A stretch of 13,074 nt of DNA. Source: Pseudolabrys sp. (lineage in GTDB: Bacteria > Pseudomonadota > Alphaproteobacteria > Rhizobiales > Xanthobacteraceae). The stretch covers positions 1 to 13,074 of the forward strand of contig JAQSCR010000453.1 in NCBI GenBank assembly GCA_029945495.1. The letters are read 5' to 3'. The notes below the pieces were generated by a model, which saw only the letters and a list, made by a program, of their open reading frames with translations, searched no databases and was not told the DNA's origin. Within the stretch, counting starts at the first letter, position 1, and every line of letters starts with the position of its first letter. Below, piece after piece: positions 11,908 through 13,074 of this stretch. The position numbers and the translations under genes are program-made.

Positions 11908-13074
11908 ATGGCTCTGCACGTTAACGTCAATCTTGCGCTCGACACGGTGACGGACGACGCGCGCCGCCCGGACGCCCGCTCGAAACTCGACCCGCGCGCG
12001 CAACTCGCCGCGCAATTCATTCCCTCCGGCTCGCGCGTGCTCGATCTCGGCGCCGGCGGCGGCGAGACGCTGCACGACCTGATGCCGCTTGGCTGCAGCT
12101 ATCAGGCGGTCGATCGGATTGCGCACGGCAAGGGATCGCTGATCGGCGATCTTGTCGGCGGCGATTTCCCGACCCATGCGGCGACGCAATCCGACATCAT
12201 CGTCATGCTCGGCCAACTCGAGCAGGTCGCCGACGTCGAGAGCCTGTTCACGCATCTGCGCTACTGCAAGCAGGATGTGATCCTGAGCTATTGCCCAACC
12301 AATTTGTCGAACGGGCGCGACCGCGCCGCGCAAGGCTTCGTCAACCACCTCAGCTATTTCGAACTGGCGCAGCTGTTCGACCGCTACGGCTTCCGCATCG
12401 AATGCACGACGCCGATCGGCGACCGCGAGATGCTGATGCGGCTGACGCCGACCGACCGCCTCGCGCCGGTGACGGCCTGCGACATAGCGGTGGTGTCGGA
12501 AAGCGACGCCGGCACTTTCGGTGACCGGCTCGGCCTGCACATGATCAACGCCATATTGCCGGGCGAAGCCAATGTGCATCACCTGACCTTCAAGACGCTG
12601 GCGCAGGCGCGCGACCAATACGATCTGGTGGTGCTCGGCGTCGGCAACTGCCTGTTCCAGCCGCTGCTCGGCGACGATATCCTGAACATTCTGTCGCGCG
12701 CGAAATCCGCGATCGGCATTTTCGGCACGCAATACCGCGAACTGATCCCGCGCCCGGCGATCGACCGCGTTATCGATCGGCTCGACACCTGGTACGCGCC
12801 TTACCAGGACGACGTGCTGCTGTACGGCCGCAGCCGCAGCAACGCCGTGCATCTCGGCGATTGGCTGATCGATCAGTTTCCGCTGACCGAGGCCACGCTC
12901 GACGAGCCGTTGCAGATCGGCATCGAGATCGGCTCGGAGATGCCGCTCGACCGCACCATCCAGGCGATCCAGCGCCACCGCCAAGTCTACTCGGCGCGGC
13001 TGCACCCGCTGCTGTGCGCGCTCACCGCGGCGCATCTTGCGGCCTATGCCGAGGAGGGCGGCCCCATGCCGGGC
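11908..13074 (+). CDS. Methyltransferase-like / polysaccharide pyruvyltransferase-like fusion, C-terminus beyond window
   Basis: The frame is open from the ATG at 11908 to the edge: 389 residues and no stop. GAGGA (11895-11899) lies eight bases upstream. Residues about 25-185 look like a class I SAM-dependent methyltransferase: motif I VLDLGAGGGETL (44-55), an acidic residue after the second strand (YQAVDR, 65-70), SDIIVMLGQLEQV (95-107), and GFRIECTTPIGDREM (161-175). From about 190 a second domain resembles polysaccharide pyruvyltransferases (CsaB/WcaK type): SESDAGTFGDRLGL (197-210), YDLVVLGVGNCLFQ (238-251), AIGIFGTQYREL (268-279), LLYGRSRSN (304-312) and the conserved RLH in VYSARLHPLL (360-369). 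That family adds ketal pyruvate to surface glycans. A role in decorating a surface polysaccharide or glycan is inference. The PST assignment is by motif pattern only. An upstream CtrA box suggests cell-cycle or polar control. Confidence 0.7.
   Translation, partial: MALHVNVNLALDTVTDDARRPDARSKLDPRAQLAAQFIPSGSRVLDLGAGGGETLHDLMPLGCSYQAVDRIAHGKGSLIGDLVGGDFPTHAATQSDIIVMLGQLEQVADVESLFTHLRYCKQDVILSYCPTNLSNGRDRAAQGFVNHLSYFELAQLFDRYGFRIECTTPIGDREMLMRLTPTDRLAPVTACDIAVVSESDAGTFGDRLGLHMINAILPGEANVHHLTFKTLAQARDQYDLVVLGVGNCLFQPLLGDDILNILSRAKSAIGIFGTQYRELIPRPAIDRVIDRLDTWYAPYQDDVLLYGRSRSNAVHLGDWLIDQFPLTEATLDEPLQIGIEIGSEMPLDRTIQAIQRHRQVYSARLHPLLCALTAAHLAAYAEEGGPMPG

Noticed and set aside
11752..13035. A 427-codon minus-strand frame opposite the fusion gene
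   Set aside because: Antisense to a frame with recognisable motifs and a good ribosome site. The shadow runs into the palindromic repeat and has biased composition.

Overview
The window is GC-rich, tightly packed chromosomal DNA. Gene content and order fit an alphaproteobacterium of the Hyphomicrobiales, probably near Bradyrhizobium, Rhodopseudomonas or Pseudolabrys. Supporting signs are the tkt-gap-pgk-fba cluster with a eukaryote-like class I aldolase, the zapA / 6S RNA / fau order, a CtrA-type box, and dispersed palindromes of the type common in these genomes. This placement is inference from content; no database search was run.

Layout. Bases 1-1566 (minus strand) hold a two-gene unit: a diverged ThiE/TenI-fold protein whose stop overlaps the start of an exported Sel1-repeat protein that runs off the left edge. 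Bases 1674-2388 (minus) hold a Nu-class glutathione transferase (YfcG type) with its own terminator. Bases 2474-3220 (plus) hold two tandem paralogous small secreted proteins of unknown function, closed by a strong bidirectional terminator at 3281-3312. Bases 3335-8835 (minus) are the central carbon cluster, transcribed tkt, gap, pgk, fba. It covers the transketolase, triose-phosphate and aldolase steps shared by glycolysis/gluconeogenesis, the pentose phosphate pathway and the Calvin cycle. A long hairpin lies between pgk and fba, and a plausible sigma70 promoter lies in front of tkt.

Bases 9067-11733 (plus) start with a coiled-coil DUF4164-like protein overlapping zapA by one base. They continue with an unrecognised Cys-rich 78-residue protein, the 6S RNA gene (ssrS), 5-formyltetrahydrofolate cyclo-ligase (fau) and a YmdB-type phosphodiesterase. 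The zapA-ssrS-fau order is also known from E. coli. After a composite palindromic repeat (11748-11836) and a good CtrA box (11856-11871), a gene at 11908 runs off the right edge. It appears to fuse an N-terminal methyltransferase-like domain to a C-terminal polysaccharide pyruvyltransferase-like domain.

Most of the window is conserved housekeeping DNA. The points most worth following are the methyltransferase-pyruvyltransferase fusion with its CtrA box, the ThiE-like protein lacking several catalytic motifs and coupled to a Sel1 protein, the Cys-rich protein between zapA and 6S RNA, and the tandem secreted paralogs. I see no CRISPR array, transposase, prophage or tRNA gene, and no convincing complete new system. 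No gene-free stretch exceeds about 300 bases.
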